Assembly: GCF_030348505.1 (NCBI RefSeq)
Contig: NZ_JAUCFJ010000002.1
Location: forward strand, 2,732,001-2,796,000
DNA: 64,000 nt
DNA from: Lysinibacillus sp. G4S2
GTDB lineage: Bacteria; Bacillota; Bacilli; Bacillales_A; Planococcaceae
Direction: 5' to 3'
A model generated the notes under the pieces. It ran no database searches. It had not been told where the DNA came from and saw only the letters and a program-made list of their open reading frames with translations. The position numbers were made by a program, and so were the translations under genes. Shown one piece after another: positions 51,372-60,948 of the stretch; the first letter of the stretch is position 1; each line of letters opens with the position of its first letter.

Positions 51372-51436
51372 TTAAAGTATAGCTTTTTTGATCAATTTTT
51401 TTATTAAACTAATAAAAATACTTGCAACACCTATTA

Positions 51437-51454
51437 TAGTACTGTACAGTACTA
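51437..51454. promoter_or_regulatory. TetR operator 1
   Basis: The palindrome TAGTACTGTACAGTACTA lies about 22 bp before the TetR gene start. A close copy lies at 52067-52086. Confidence 0.85.
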
Positions 51455-51475
51455 ATTATAACAAGGAGAAAATTA

Positions 51476-52042
51476 ATGAATCAAAAACGTGTGATTGAAG
51501 TAGCTGCAACATTATTTTTAGAAAAAGGGTTTGCTTATACAAGCATGGATGAATTAGTTCGTGTAAGCAAAGTTTCAAAGTCTAATGTGTATTATCACTT
51601 CTCTAATAAGGAAGAATTGTTGGAAGGGGTCGTTGATTATTGGATTGAAATGTATCAATCTGCAATTGATGGCTTACTATCTCAAAACCAATTATTAGTT
51701 GAAGATCGTATCCAACTGTTTTTAAAGCAATTATCACAAGGAGTTCAGACAAGAGAATATAAGGGGAGCTGTCCATTTATTACGCTTTATATTCAAAGCC
51801 CTACAAATGCCACAAAAGTAAAAGAAAAAATAGGTCTTTTTTTTATAGGATTACAAACGAAAGTTTCTCTATTACTTAAACAAGGGGTAGAGAATGGTGA
51901 ATTTAGAAAGACAATTAATATTGACGAGGTTGCATCTCTTTTTATTACAAATCTTGAAGGAGCGCTATTTATTTCAGAAACACTGAAGGATGCAACTGTA
52001 ATCATGAAAACAGCAGATCATTTTTTAAACTTGCTTCGATAA
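51476..52042 (+). CDS. TetR/AcrR-family transcriptional repressor
   Basis: A 188-residue DNA-binding regulator. The N-terminal HTH is AATLFLEKGFAYTSMDELVRVSKVSKSNVYYHFSNKEELLEGVV. The C-terminal ligand domain (about residues 75-186) contains GSCPFITLYIQ and ends SETLKDATVIMKTADHF, resembling the YfiR/TetR_C group. AAGGAG precedes the ATG. Palindromic operators lie before its own gene and before the SDR-hydrolase gene 57 bp downstream. It therefore probably represses both until a small molecule binds. Confidence 0.93.
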   Translation: MNQKRVIEVAATLFLEKGFAYTSMDELVRVSKVSKSNVYYHFSNKEELLEGVVDYWIEMYQSAIDGLLSQNQLLVEDRIQLFLKQLSQGVQTREYKGSCPFITLYIQSPTNATKVKEKIGLFFIGLQTKVSLLLKQGVENGEFRKTINIDEVASLFITNLEGALFISETLKDATVIMKTADHFLNLLR

Positions 52043-52066
52043 AAGAAGCATTTTTTTTACATCAAA

Positions 52067-52086
52067 TTAGTACTGAATAGTACTAA
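52067..52086. promoter_or_regulatory. TetR operator 2
   Basis: TTAGTACTGAATAGTACTAA, 13 bp before the SDR-hydrolase start, matches operator 1 in the TAGTACTGnAnAGTACTA pattern. Confidence 0.85.
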
Positions 52087-52099
52087 AAGGAGGATTTAT

Positions 52100-53956
52100 A
52101 TGAGAACAGTATTTTTAACTGGTGGAACAGGTTTTATTGGAAAGCAATTAGTGAAGGAATTAGCCAAAGAGCATGTTACAATTCTTCTATTAGTGAGATC
52201 GAAAAGTAAAGCAACACGCATTTATCAAGAAAAAGGCATCTTAAAAGAGGCAGTTATGCACTTTATTGAAGGTGATTTGACGAAAATAGACTTAGGTCTA
52301 AGTGCTGAAGATAAGGAGTTGGTATTGAAAACGGATGTGATTATTCACGCAGGTGGCCCCATGGATATTCAAGCGACAAGCAAAGAGGCAGCTTCCGTAT
52401 TTTTGAATGGTGCCCAACATATTAGTGAATTCGCTAAAAATATTCATCGATTGAAGGGATTGCAACAATTTATTCATGTTGTAGGCTATATGAGTCCCTT
52501 TGATGATAAAAATAGCAAGATTGCGATAGATGTGTTTAAAGAAGGAAACAATTTTTTGAAAATAAAAAATCCATATGAGAGAACAAAGTTTTTAGCAGAT
52601 CTTTATATCCGTCAGCAGGCATCAACAGTAGGTTATCCGCTTTCAGTAATTAATCCACCAACTGTAGTTGGTAGTAGTAAAACAGGGAGTACGGAGCAAA
52701 CAGGAGGCTTAGGCTTGCTTGTGAAGAGTATGCGAAAGGGGCTCATGCCAGTGATCCCTGGAGGTAAGGAATATAGATTACCACTTATTGCAAACGATGA
52801 ACTAGCAAAGTTTATTGTGCAGGTTTTCAGATTGGAGCAACCAACTATACAAACATATACACTTGTTGAAGATAAACAACATGATCAGAATATTTCAGAA
52901 TTATTACATGCTATGTCAGAAAGTATGAATATGACTGCACCTAAAATTTCTGCCCCATTGCCATTTATGAAAGCACTTATGAAAAGTGGCGTAAGCAAAA
53001 TAACCAAAATTCCTGCTGATGGACTAAACTTTATTACAAATCGAACATTTTCAAATGGTTCAGCGAAAAAGATTATGGGAGAAGATTGGTTTAAGGAGAC
53101 AAATGTAATGAAATTTTTCCCAGCCGTAATAGCTGATCTGGATTATCGCATGATGTATCAAAATGGCCAGCACAGTCATTTATTTAAACGAACATTATGT
53201 AATAATACTACCATTTACCAATCACAAGGAGAGGGTAAACCGTTTATTTTATTACATGGTTTATTAAGTGATGGAGAAGATTTATTTCCTTTAGGGGAAG
53301 AGCTTCATGAAAAAACGGGTCGACCTGTATGGATCATGGACCTTCCAGGTTTGGGACGTTCTCCTTTTAAACGAGAGAAAAATCTTTTAAATATCTATTT
53401 GAATGTATTGAAAAAGTTATTGGAGAAAGCTACTAATGGTGCCCATCTAATTGGCCATTCATTTGGTGCGTATATTCTTTTGGAAGCATTAGTACAAAAG
53501 TACATAGATAAGAAGTATACAATTACTTTACTTCAGCCACCTGTTGCTAAAAAAAATGCTAAATCGATAAATGTTCCTCAATTTATGAACAAATGGACAT
53601 TGAAATTGGCAACTACTAATTTGATAGAGCGTTATTTATTAAGTAATGGTTTATTTGAAAGTACGGAGAGCATCCCTGAACATTATATTGAAAAAATAAG
53701 TAACAGTTTTACTTCTCCTAGAATTTTAAATACTACGGTTCAGCTTAACAGTTTACTATTGAAAAACGTTCAAGGTGATTTCAATGAAGTAACAAAGTAT
53801 AATCTTCGCATTATTTGGGGGGATTATGACAGAGGCTATTCTGCTCCTTCCCATCTTGGTAAGGTTGATGTTGTTCCATATGGTCATCATTTTCCTCTTA
53901 ACCATCCGAGTGAAACGGCTAATTTGGTAATAAAAAATAGTAGTACTAGCAGATGA
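52100..53956 (+). CDS. Fusion protein: extended SDR (thioester-reductase-like) plus alpha/beta hydrolase
   Basis: A 618-residue two-domain protein. Residues 1-350 form an extended SDR: FLTGGTGFIGKQLVKELA for NAD(P), DVIIHAGGPMD, and the YxxxK pair in NPYERTKFLADLYIR. Residues 375-610 form an alpha/beta hydrolase: FILLHGLLSDGEDLFPL, nucleophile LIGHSFGAYILLEAL, acid candidate IIWGDYDRG, and His in PYGHHFPLNHPSE. Such fusions occur in Bacilli with TetR regulators. The reaction is unknown; reduction of an acyl or ketone group followed by ester/lactone hydrolysis is a guess. AAGGAGG precedes the ATG. It is controlled by the operator pair. Confidence 0.87.
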   Translation: MRTVFLTGGTGFIGKQLVKELAKEHVTILLLVRSKSKATRIYQEKGILKEAVMHFIEGDLTKIDLGLSAEDKELVLKTDVIIHAGGPMDIQATSKEAASVFLNGAQHISEFAKNIHRLKGLQQFIHVVGYMSPFDDKNSKIAIDVFKEGNNFLKIKNPYERTKFLADLYIRQQASTVGYPLSVINPPTVVGSSKTGSTEQTGGLGLLVKSMRKGLMPVIPGGKEYRLPLIANDELAKFIVQVFRLEQPTIQTYTLVEDKQHDQNISELLHAMSESMNMTAPKISAPLPFMKALMKSGVSKITKIPADGLNFITNRTFSNGSAKKIMGEDWFKETNVMKFFPAVIADLDYRMMYQNGQHSHLFKRTLCNNTTIYQSQGEGKPFILLHGLLSDGEDLFPLGEELHEKTGRPVWIMDLPGLGRSPFKREKNLLNIYLNVLKKLLEKATNGAHLIGHSFGAYILLEALVQKYIDKKYTITLLQPPVAKKNAKSINVPQFMNKWTLKLATTNLIERYLLSNGLFESTESIPEHYIEKISNSFTSPRILNTTVQLNSLLLKNVQGDFNEVTKYNLRIIWGDYDRGYSAPSHLGKVDVVPYGHHFPLNHPSETANLVIKNSSTSR

Positions 53957-54031
53957 GAGTGTAGGATAAATAAAAAATGGGTAGTAAGATCGTTGTGTCT
54001 TTGAAATAAAGTCGTACTGTTTGAAAAAAAA

Positions 54032-54168
54032 GATTGTCTACATGAACGCTGGATATATTTACTTAAGAATCTAACAGCTAATCAATTACAGCGTACATAT
54101 CAGTATCCTGAGGTAGTAAAATGCGAATTGAACAAAGTATTGCTATTTACGCATGGCATGTAATCACC
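54032..54168 (+). pseudogene. DinB/YfiT-family relic
   Basis: One frame gives LHERWIYLLKNLTANQLQRT and YQYPEVVK; after a shift the next gives IEQSIAIYAWHVITL. Both match YfiT-like metal-dependent S-transferases (LT-x-x-x-L-x-R-T-x-x-H-P and LAxYAWH). Most of the gene is missing. Confidence 0.55.
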
Positions 54169-54437
54169 TTGTGAAGAAATATACTTAAACTCCCATGAAA
54201 GAACGTAATAATCTTTCATAAAACAAACAGATTATTTTATGTTGCATGTAGTCGAGCCATTAAATCCTTAGTACTGATTATTTATACAGCCGACCAGCAA
54301 AAAGTAAAAAATTATTTATAAAAAATGAATTTGCAAAAGAAGATGAGATCTTGCTTCTGTAAAAACTAATGTTTAGTATCCTTTCTACAGGTAGAAGTGA
54401 AAATTGCTGATATATTACAGTCGAAAAAGTATACACC

Positions 54438-54475
54438 TAACCAGTTGTCGAAATTTATTTGACGACTGGTTATTT
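54438..54475 (+). terminator. Terminator
   Basis: TAACCAGTTGTCG pairs with CGACTGGTTA across ATTTATTTGA, followed by TTTA. Confidence 0.75.
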
Positions 54476-54865
54476 AGTATTGTTCTTCAGAATAAATTAT
54501 AATGAACTTCCATGTTGTTTATTATAAGTAGTTAATCATACATATGCCACTAGTATAAAAATTAATCAAATTGAAGCTGAAAGTTATAGGTAAACTCAAA
54601 TGTAATCAAAATTATGCTGTTAATTAAATTTGATATTTAAATCAAGTAAGTTGAAAGAGTTGGTGTTACTGCGTTGGAAATTATATCACTAAGTATTTGG
54701 CAAAGATATGCTTAAAATCACATATTCATCATAAAGAGATGTAGGTGAATAATTTATTGAATCAACTTAATTAAAAAACTTGGCTATAGTATTTTATTTG
54801 TATAATATTAAAAGTCTGGACATTCTTGTCCTTTTTATTTTTTTGAAATGAGGGTTGTCATGACA

Positions 54866-55000
<135 letters not shown>

Positions 55001-55227
55001 AATTTATCGTTCAAAAGGGGATTATTCGTTTAAATAATACTAATTATCGTTTAATGTAGATTTGTCCAATATTCTTAAAAATTATTCATAATAGTGATGA
55101 ACTTAGCTGGTGTTACAGAATCACGATACATGTTCATTGAAGAATAAATATATAATTTAAAACGGGAATACCTCGCTTTTTGTGAAAGCCGAATTACTTT
55201 CAAATAAATTTAGCACTAGATTTATTT

Positions 55228-55283
55228 AACCCGAACAATGGCAAAACACCGTATGAGTGTCTTGCAAATTTGTTCGGGTTTTA
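55228..55283 (+). terminator. Long-loop terminator
   Basis: AACCCGAACAA pairs with TTGTTCGGGTT, followed by TT. Confidence 0.7.
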
Positions 55284-55343
55284 CTTTTGCTAAAATACTT
55301 TTGTCCCAGCCTCTCTTTATAGTGTCGAGAATTTCCATATGTA

Positions 55344-55527
55344 TTCTTCTTAAGTTGTAGCAACCTAATAATTGTCATAAATTATTCACAATAGAAAATA
55401 TTACATTTATACCTACAAATGTTATTGTATTACTGTATTTATATTTATCAGAAAATTTAAAAAGGAGGTAATTTAAATGGCTATTTTAATTCTAGATAAG
55501 GCTCCTTATTATATGTATCCTTCTTAA
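55344..55527 (+). repeat. Tandem duplication unit 1 (promoter plus 16 codons)
   Basis: TTCTTCTTAAGTTGT to the start codon at 55477 and the codons through TATGTATCC are repeated about 173 bp downstream (unit 2: 55518-55690). Unit 1 ends as a 16-codon ORF (55477-55527, MAILILDKAPYYMYPS, stop) because the duplication joint creates a TAA. Confidence 0.9.
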
Positions 55528-55649
55528 GTTGTGTAACCTGAAATTGTCATAAATTATTCACAATAGAAATAATTCCCTTTAGAAACTACAAATGTTATTA
55601 TATTACAGTATTTATATTTATCTAAAAATTCAAAAAGGAGGTAGTTGAA

Positions 55650-56117
55650 ATGGCTGTTTTAATTCTAAATAAAGCTCCTTATTATATGTATCCTTATGAA
55701 AAATGGTTAAGGGAAGGGGAGCAGTTACTTTTACTAAATGACGAGGGAACTGTACAAGGATATAAAGACGGTAACTATGCTGAAATATACTCATTTAGTA
55801 ATTATGAGAAGAACGGTTGTATTGAATTAACTGCTTTAGAATTGTATGAAAAGTATCAGTTTCACTCAATTGTTGCTGCTGGTGAGTATGATTTACTACG
55901 TGCTGGTAAGTTACGGGACTTACTTGGTATTCAAGGCCAAACGTGGGAAAGTGCTCTAGCTTATCGTGATAAGGTTACTATGAAAAATATAGCATCAGAA
56001 CATGGTATCCCAGTTCCAGAATATAAAAGAATACATACTTCTTTTGAATTGATTCGAACAGGGGGAAAAGCTGGCGATAACTTCAAAAGCTTACCTATCT
56101 GTATGCATAATGAATAA
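55650..56117 (+). pseudogene. Truncated ATP-grasp ligase (N-domain only)
   Basis: A 155-residue frame that starts MAVLILNKAPYYMYPYEKWL behind AAAGGAGG. It matches the N-terminal domain of ATP-grasp carboxylate ligases (about 400 residues), up to LLGIQGQTWESALAYRDKVT and IPVPEYKRIHTSFELI. After this the ATP-binding domain is missing and an unrelated tail (GGKAGDNFKSLPICMHNE) runs to the stop. It is either a relic or a stand-alone N-domain. A tandem copy of its promoter and first 16 codons lies upstream. A GNAT gene follows after 65 bp. Confidence 0.75.
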
Positions 56118-56182
56118 TTTAAAATTTGGTTTAATGTAAATATTAGTTTAAATAAGTTTTTAAATAAACAGGGAGGTTTAAA

Positions 56183-56656
56183 ATGGAAATTCGTTCAGTT
56201 AAAGGTTCAGACTACTATGTAATTTCACCTCTAATCAATGAGTGGTGGGGTGGAAGGAATATGTCCGATATGTTACCAAAATTATTCTTCGACCATTTTA
56301 CACAAACAAGTTTCATTGCAGAAAAGGATGGTAAACATGTGGCTTTTCTAATAGGATTCCTATCTCAAACTCATTCAAACGAGGCGTATATTCATTTCGT
56401 TGGAGTCCATCCTGAGTACAGAAAACATAATATTGGAAAACATTTATACAATAAATTTTTTAATGTAGTAAAGCTAAATAATCGAAGTATTGTTCGTTGT
56501 GTAACGTCACCTGTCAATAAAGTTTCTATTGCCTATCATACCAAGATGGGTTTTGAAATTGAAGATGGAGATAAAACTATTGATGGTCTATCAATAAATT
56601 CAAACTATGACGGTCCAAATCAAGACAGAGTTTTATTTTTCAAAAAATTAAATTAA
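56183..56656 (+). CDS. GNAT-family N-acetyltransferase
   Basis: A 157-residue acetyltransferase. The acetyl-CoA loop is EAYIHFVGVHPEYRKHNIGKHLYNKFF, with the R/Q-x-x-G-x-G/A motif here as RKHNIGKHL. The last strand CVTSPVNKVSIAYHTKMGFEIEDG is the GNAT B motif. The protein has a full domain. The substrate is unknown; GNAT members near biosynthetic ATP-grasp genes often acetylate the product. GGGAGG precedes the ATG. Confidence 0.9.
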   Translation: MEIRSVKGSDYYVISPLINEWWGGRNMSDMLPKLFFDHFTQTSFIAEKDGKHVAFLIGFLSQTHSNEAYIHFVGVHPEYRKHNIGKHLYNKFFNVVKLNNRSIVRCVTSPVNKVSIAYHTKMGFEIEDGDKTIDGLSINSNYDGPNQDRVLFFKKLN

Positions 56657-57000
<344 letters not shown>

Positions 57001-57480
57001 ATCCGTTTGTACAATAAGTTCTGGTGTGTATTTTGCGCTGCAACTGCGTTATCAAGTACTTCTAAAATTAGGTCAAACGTTATTTCAAGCCCAAATTTAT
57101 ATTCATCAAATTTTTGTATGATAATCTTATACCGACGCCAAAATATCACCAATCATCCTGTACTGTGTGAAAATACGTACTTTTTTAACGCTCTTTCACT
57201 GATCTCTATATTTTGGCGTCGGACTGTATTTTTTGTAATATTTGAACGAATGCCAGCTTTTCTCATAATGCGTAGCCTTAGCATGTATATCTCTTTAAAA
57301 GAATTTTTCGATGCACCATAACGGCCATTACTTTCCTTATGAATAACACTAAGTCGATCGGCTTTTATAAATGCCTGATAATACGTACTTTCAGGCACAT
57401 TTAAAATGCGACACAGCAATTGAATGCGCGATGATCGCTTTCTTTCATAATATGATCAATCAGCTCTTCATCTAACTATT
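57001..57480 (-). pseudogene. IS3-family transposase (OrfB) relic
   Basis: The minus strand (57153-57470) reads LCRILNVPESTYYQAFIK and HKESNGRYGASKNS, the start of IS150/IS3-type OrfB. A second piece (57001-57130) reads FDEYKFGLEITFDLILEVLD and NAVAAQNTHQN, which resembles the middle of OrfB before the second Asp. Catalytic DDE residues are lost. An inverted pair ACCGACGCCAAAATAT and ATATTTTGGCGTCGG (57131-57225) lies inside. Confidence 0.72.
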
Positions 57481-57589
57481 TTTACGCGAATATGGTCATA
57501 GCCTTTTTTGAATCTCTACCTCTTATTTTAAACGTAGATTTCCCTCCTGGTTGCCGCTTCAACTACTGTTACCTCCCCATTTCCTTAAA

Positions 57590-58513
57590 TTAACTTATTA
57601 TAGTAATAATCTTTTGTTGAGCATCTTGGGCTTCAGGGATTGGCATAACAACAAACACATGATTCATTTTAGGATAAACAAAAGTATTGATTTCAATTCC
57701 CTGTTCTGTTAGTTCTTCATCAAGTCTTATTGCATCTGGATATAAACATTCGTGCGTTCCAATAAAATGAGTAATCTTCCCAAGTCCTTTAAAGTCACCG
57801 TATATTGGACTAATCGATGAGTCTTTTAAATGTTTATCAGCTGCCCAAATCTTTGTAATGACTTCCATTCCTTCACTAGCTAACATCGGATCCTTTTCTT
57901 CATATTCAGATATAAGAGGATTTTCTAAACTCAAATCAACACATGCTGATAATAAAATAATATCTTTCGGTTGAGGTAAATTGTTCATTTTTAAAAGCTG
58001 AGCCAAAACAAGTGATATATTTCCGCCTGCCGAATCTCCCATGATCGTTAATTGATTGGAACTTTCAACAGTTATAAGAATTTCTTTATATAAGTTTAGG
58101 ATTTTTGGGTAAGTATCTTTATAGTTAAAATGAGGTACTTTAGGATAAATGGGAGCAATTATTTTTGCATTCAATGATTGCGCTATTTTATCCATGAACC
58201 ACCAGTGAAAATTTAAAGGTTGATTTGTCCAAGCACCACCATGTAAATATAGAATAATTTTTTGCTTCGAGGATTTTTGATCATTTAATGTGAAAACTTG
58301 CATTCCCTCGAATGTCCGCTCCTCAACATCACTTAAAAATTCAACATCATCCCCAATAACATACGGCTTGCTATTTTCAGTTCCCATTTGTTTAACAAAC
58401 CGTTTTGTGTTTTCAATACTAGAAAAATTCTCTTTATTACTTTCGGAAATTAACAATTTTTCGAATAGAATACTTTCTTCAGAACGTTCTCCGTTATAAA
58501 TTTCTACACTCAT
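57590..58513 (-). CDS. Alpha/beta hydrolase, hormone-sensitive-lipase family
   Basis: A 307-residue esterase-like enzyme. The HGG oxyanion motif is YLHGGAWTNQP (about residues 90-100). The nucleophile is MGDSAGGNISLVLAQ. The acid is in THECLYPDAIRL and the His in YPKMNHVFVVMP, so the triad is complete. HSL-type carboxylesterases act on short acyl esters. No signal peptide is present. GGAGAG lies upstream of the ATG at 58513. It stands alone; a minus-strand terminator was not found directly after it. Confidence 0.9.
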   Translation of the reverse strand: MSVEIYNGERSEESILFEKLLISESNKENFSSIENTKRFVKQMGTENSKPYVIGDDVEFLSDVEERTFEGMQVFTLNDQKSSKQKIILYLHGGAWTNQPLNFHWWFMDKIAQSLNAKIIAPIYPKVPHFNYKDTYPKILNLYKEILITVESSNQLTIMGDSAGGNISLVLAQLLKMNNLPQPKDIILLSACVDLSLENPLISEYEEKDPMLASEGMEVITKIWAADKHLKDSSISPIYGDFKGLGKITHFIGTHECLYPDAIRLDEELTEQGIEINTFVYPKMNHVFVVMPIPEAQDAQQKIITIIS

Positions 58514-58940
58514 TTTTAATTTTCTCTCCTTTAAACATTTTTATTGTTCATCTTGTTGCTTCATTACATGGTATGATTTGAAATAACTTTGTATCGCTTT
58601 ATCAAAATTCTTTTACAAGTTGGATAGAATGTCTTAATTGAACGAAGGCGTTTAATATTGCATCGACTTACTTTATTTACAGAAAAAAGGTTGAACTATG
58701 CTTCAAGATCAAAATAAAAACCCTTTTTCATCTCATAAAAAAGTCAACATGGGCCTCTATTGCAACTATTATAACAAATATATTCCCCGAATTTTTCCAT
58801 TCAACACCTGATACCTGTTTCTTTATTGTAGTTACTCCCTCTCTTTACGTTCTTGTATCTACTTGCTATCGGCAAACCAATACGCCTGTCTTCCCGCTTC
58901 TAAACCTTCCACCCTATAGTTCCTACGTATACCGAGCATA

Positions 58941-58972
58941 CAATAAAAAAGAGACGAATTTCTTCGCCTCTA
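58941..58972 (-). terminator. Minus-strand terminator of a lost gene
   Basis: AGAGGCGAAG and its complement pair as read on the minus strand, followed by TTTTTT. Only gene scraps lie upstream of it on that strand. Confidence 0.6.
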
Positions 58973-59082
58973 ACCATCTTCCCAATAGTGATTATCCTTT
59001 TATATAAAGGTAGTCATCGATTTGTTGTTTCAATTATGCCCTAACGTCTTTTCTTTCGCTATAAACAAGCAGGAAGATCTTT

Positions 59083-59232
59083 TTATTTAAAAGTATATGA
59101 CTGAAATCCTTGTATCATCATTCGGCAAACGGATGCGGTTAGTTCTTCTAAAGTGCATTCAATTTCATGCGAACCAGTCTTAGTATAAAGACAAGATATT
59201 GACCAGTTATTAGCCGCTTCGTTATACAGCTA
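59083..59232 (-). pseudogene. Possible TetR-family C-terminal relic
   Basis: The minus frame gives LYNEAANNWSISCLYTKTGS and HEIECTLEELTASVCRMMIQ, then FQSYTFK. The last part resembles the end of TetR-type regulators (E-E-L-x-x-x-x-x-x-M-M-x-x-G). It has no DNA-binding domain. Confidence 0.35.
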
Positions 59233-59453
59233 GCAAGAGCTTTTGTAAGCATTAAATTTTCCTTTCGTTTGTGAATTATTTCAAACAAAAAGGAGCATTA
59301 AATAAACAATTTATAAATGTTGAAAAAGATGAAGCAATCATGTTAAACGGAATGTATAAATATATGGGAGTAAGTAAAGTTAAATAATGATTGTGAGGTT
59401 TAGTCTATAGTAGCATATGGAAAAGTTAATAGGCATAGTTGCTTTCCAAATAC

Positions 59454-59531
59454 AATGTTCGTGTTTTATTCAATCTTCGAAGTATCCAGCTGATGGACAA
59501 ATAGCACTTTCAATAATAAAACACGAACATT
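59454..59531. repeat. 78-bp palindromic-ended repeat, copy 2
   Basis: Starts AATGTTCGTGTTTTATTC, ends AAACACGAACATT. Same length and ends as copy 1 at 41213-41290, with about 20 internal differences. Similarity continues about 25 bp beyond (TTCG flank). Confidence 0.85.
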
Positions 59532-60020
59532 TTGAATTACTCTACGCAAAATAGTTCGTTAAAAAGCTTTCCGGGATTTATTACGAACACTCGCCTCTAA
59601 CAATATATAGCTTCAATTCCCTTTTTTTAATTGCTATTTCCCATTTTTTCACTTTACTCCCATTTACAAAAATAAAAAACACATATTTGTCTCCCTAAAG
59701 GACGAGCATGCGTTGATGATCCGTAGCTCCCAACGTAAGAGACCTTGAAAACTATCAAACTTACCTAAAACATGGTAATCTTAAATGTGAAGACAATACG
59801 TTTTCATCGATGCCAAATGGCCGCCATTGGAGAACAAATTCTTATGCCCGTTTCCCTTTCCTCTGATGTTGAAATAGTATGATCGACTAAGGAAACCGCG
59901 AAATTTGGGGGTTACATCCGTCAATATAGGCATGGAGCGAACCAACCGCCTACAACATGGAAGAAGTTTTCTATTTCGGTTTATGAATAAAATGATAAAA
60001 AATAAAGGAGAAGATACACG

Positions 60021-60518
60021 ATGGGAATCATGGCATGTTACTTATCATTAGAAGATGCTTTAGCGGATGAAATTGCCCAGTTAGACAACTCCCATATCGT
60101 CGGGAAGATTGAGGAGCTTATGGAAAAACAATGCTGTCCTATATATGACATGGATAAATTATGGGACGGATTGCATTGTTTGCTAACAGGGATCTCTGCC
60201 TCGCAGCCGATTGAGGATCACACATTAAGCGAAGCGATTGTCGGAGTCCACGTGCTGGATACTGAAGAATTCGTCAGCGTCATTGGCTGTGAAGAGCTTC
60301 CCTGCATTTTAGAAGCTCTTCATTCTATGGATAGGACCGTCTTACAGCAACAATTCAAGCCAGCCGATTTTAGAGAGAAACAGATTTATCCGGATATTTG
60401 GGCGGACAATGAAGCTGAAGAACTTTTCGCAGAACTTATTGCGGAACTCGATCAGTTAATCCATTTTTATGAACAAAGCCTTGCCCAGGGTCATGACATA
60501 TTAATCAGCATTTATTAA
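60021..60518 (+). CDS. DUF1877 (YfbM-like) family protein
   Basis: A 165-residue soluble protein. It begins MGIMACYLSLEDALADEI and has DMDKLWDGLHCLLTGIS, the hallmark K-x-W-x-x-L-H-x-L-L of DUF1877/YfbM. It ends in a Y-P-D-I-W block (IYPDIWADNEAEELFAELIAEL). The length is normal. No function is known; members are used near toxin loci and as stand-alone genes. AAGGAG lies 9 bp upstream of the ATG. Confidence 0.9.
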   Translation: MGIMACYLSLEDALADEIAQLDNSHIVGKIEELMEKQCCPIYDMDKLWDGLHCLLTGISASQPIEDHTLSEAIVGVHVLDTEEFVSVIGCEELPCILEALHSMDRTVLQQQFKPADFREKQIYPDIWADNEAEELFAELIAELDQLIHFYEQSLAQGHDILISIY

Positions 60519-60911
60519 AACCGCATCAACATTAAACTGCACCCTATCAAGAGACTTTTTAAGTGTCTACTCGATAGGCGGTAGGTTCATTTTTTACAAA
60601 CTTTAATAATCCACTGTTTTTATAGTCTTGAATATAGGCTTCCCATTCTTTTTTAATAGGTGTTTTTCCAATGTAGTATGTAAGAAGATTATCTCATGGA
60701 ATATTTGACGCTTACTTCCCAGCTCATACATCAGTAACTCATTAAATGCAGATAACGCCTGTACACGTTGCTTATTTCCAACTGTAGTGAATCATTACGC
60801 TCAATTAGGAAACTTTCAGCCAGCGATTTCTCTCCTATCAAATTTTCTCTGAAATAATTCGTGTTCATTTCTTTGCTTTAAAATTTCTAAAAATACATTA
60901 ATTTTGGCATC
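60519..60911. other. Gap with a decayed gene and terminators
   Basis: It is occupied by the minus-strand relic at 60560-60792. TACCGCCTATCGAGTAGACAC lies at its end on that strand. Confidence 0.4.
60560..60792 (-). pseudogene. Frameshifted relic of an unknown protein
   Basis: The minus strand reads TTVGNKQRVQALSAFNELLM and YELGSKRQIFHEI, then after a shift YYIGKTPIKKEWEAYIQDYK and NSGLLKFVKNEPTAYRVDT before a stop. The composition is protein-like, but I cannot name the family. Confidence 0.45.
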
Positions 60912-60942
60912 AAAAAAGCATCGGTTTTCACACCGATGCTTT
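60912..60942 (-). terminator. Terminator of the ABC-F gene
   Basis: On the minus strand AAAGCATCGGT pairs with ACCGATGCTTT and is followed by TTTT, directly after the stop of the ABC-F gene. Confidence 0.88.
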
Positions 60943-60948
60943 ATCCAT

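Larger units (their letters stand above)
50310..51436. other. Gap with relics before the TetR operon
   Basis: A truncated P-loop gene (50704-50868) and a small ORF (51231-51371) lie here. The segment 50430-50500 repeats the AATTCGTTTTTT...AAAAAGGATT arrangement seen at 35884-35938. Otherwise AT-rich sequence. Confidence 0.5.
58514..60020. other. Gap of 1.5 kb with relics and repeats
   Basis: It holds a minus-strand hairpin at 58941-58972, a possible TetR tail at 59083-59232, a C-terminal scrap (59295-59387, with INVEKDEAIMLNGMYKYMGV), and the 78-bp repeat copy 2 at 59454. No intact gene is visible. Confidence 0.55.
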
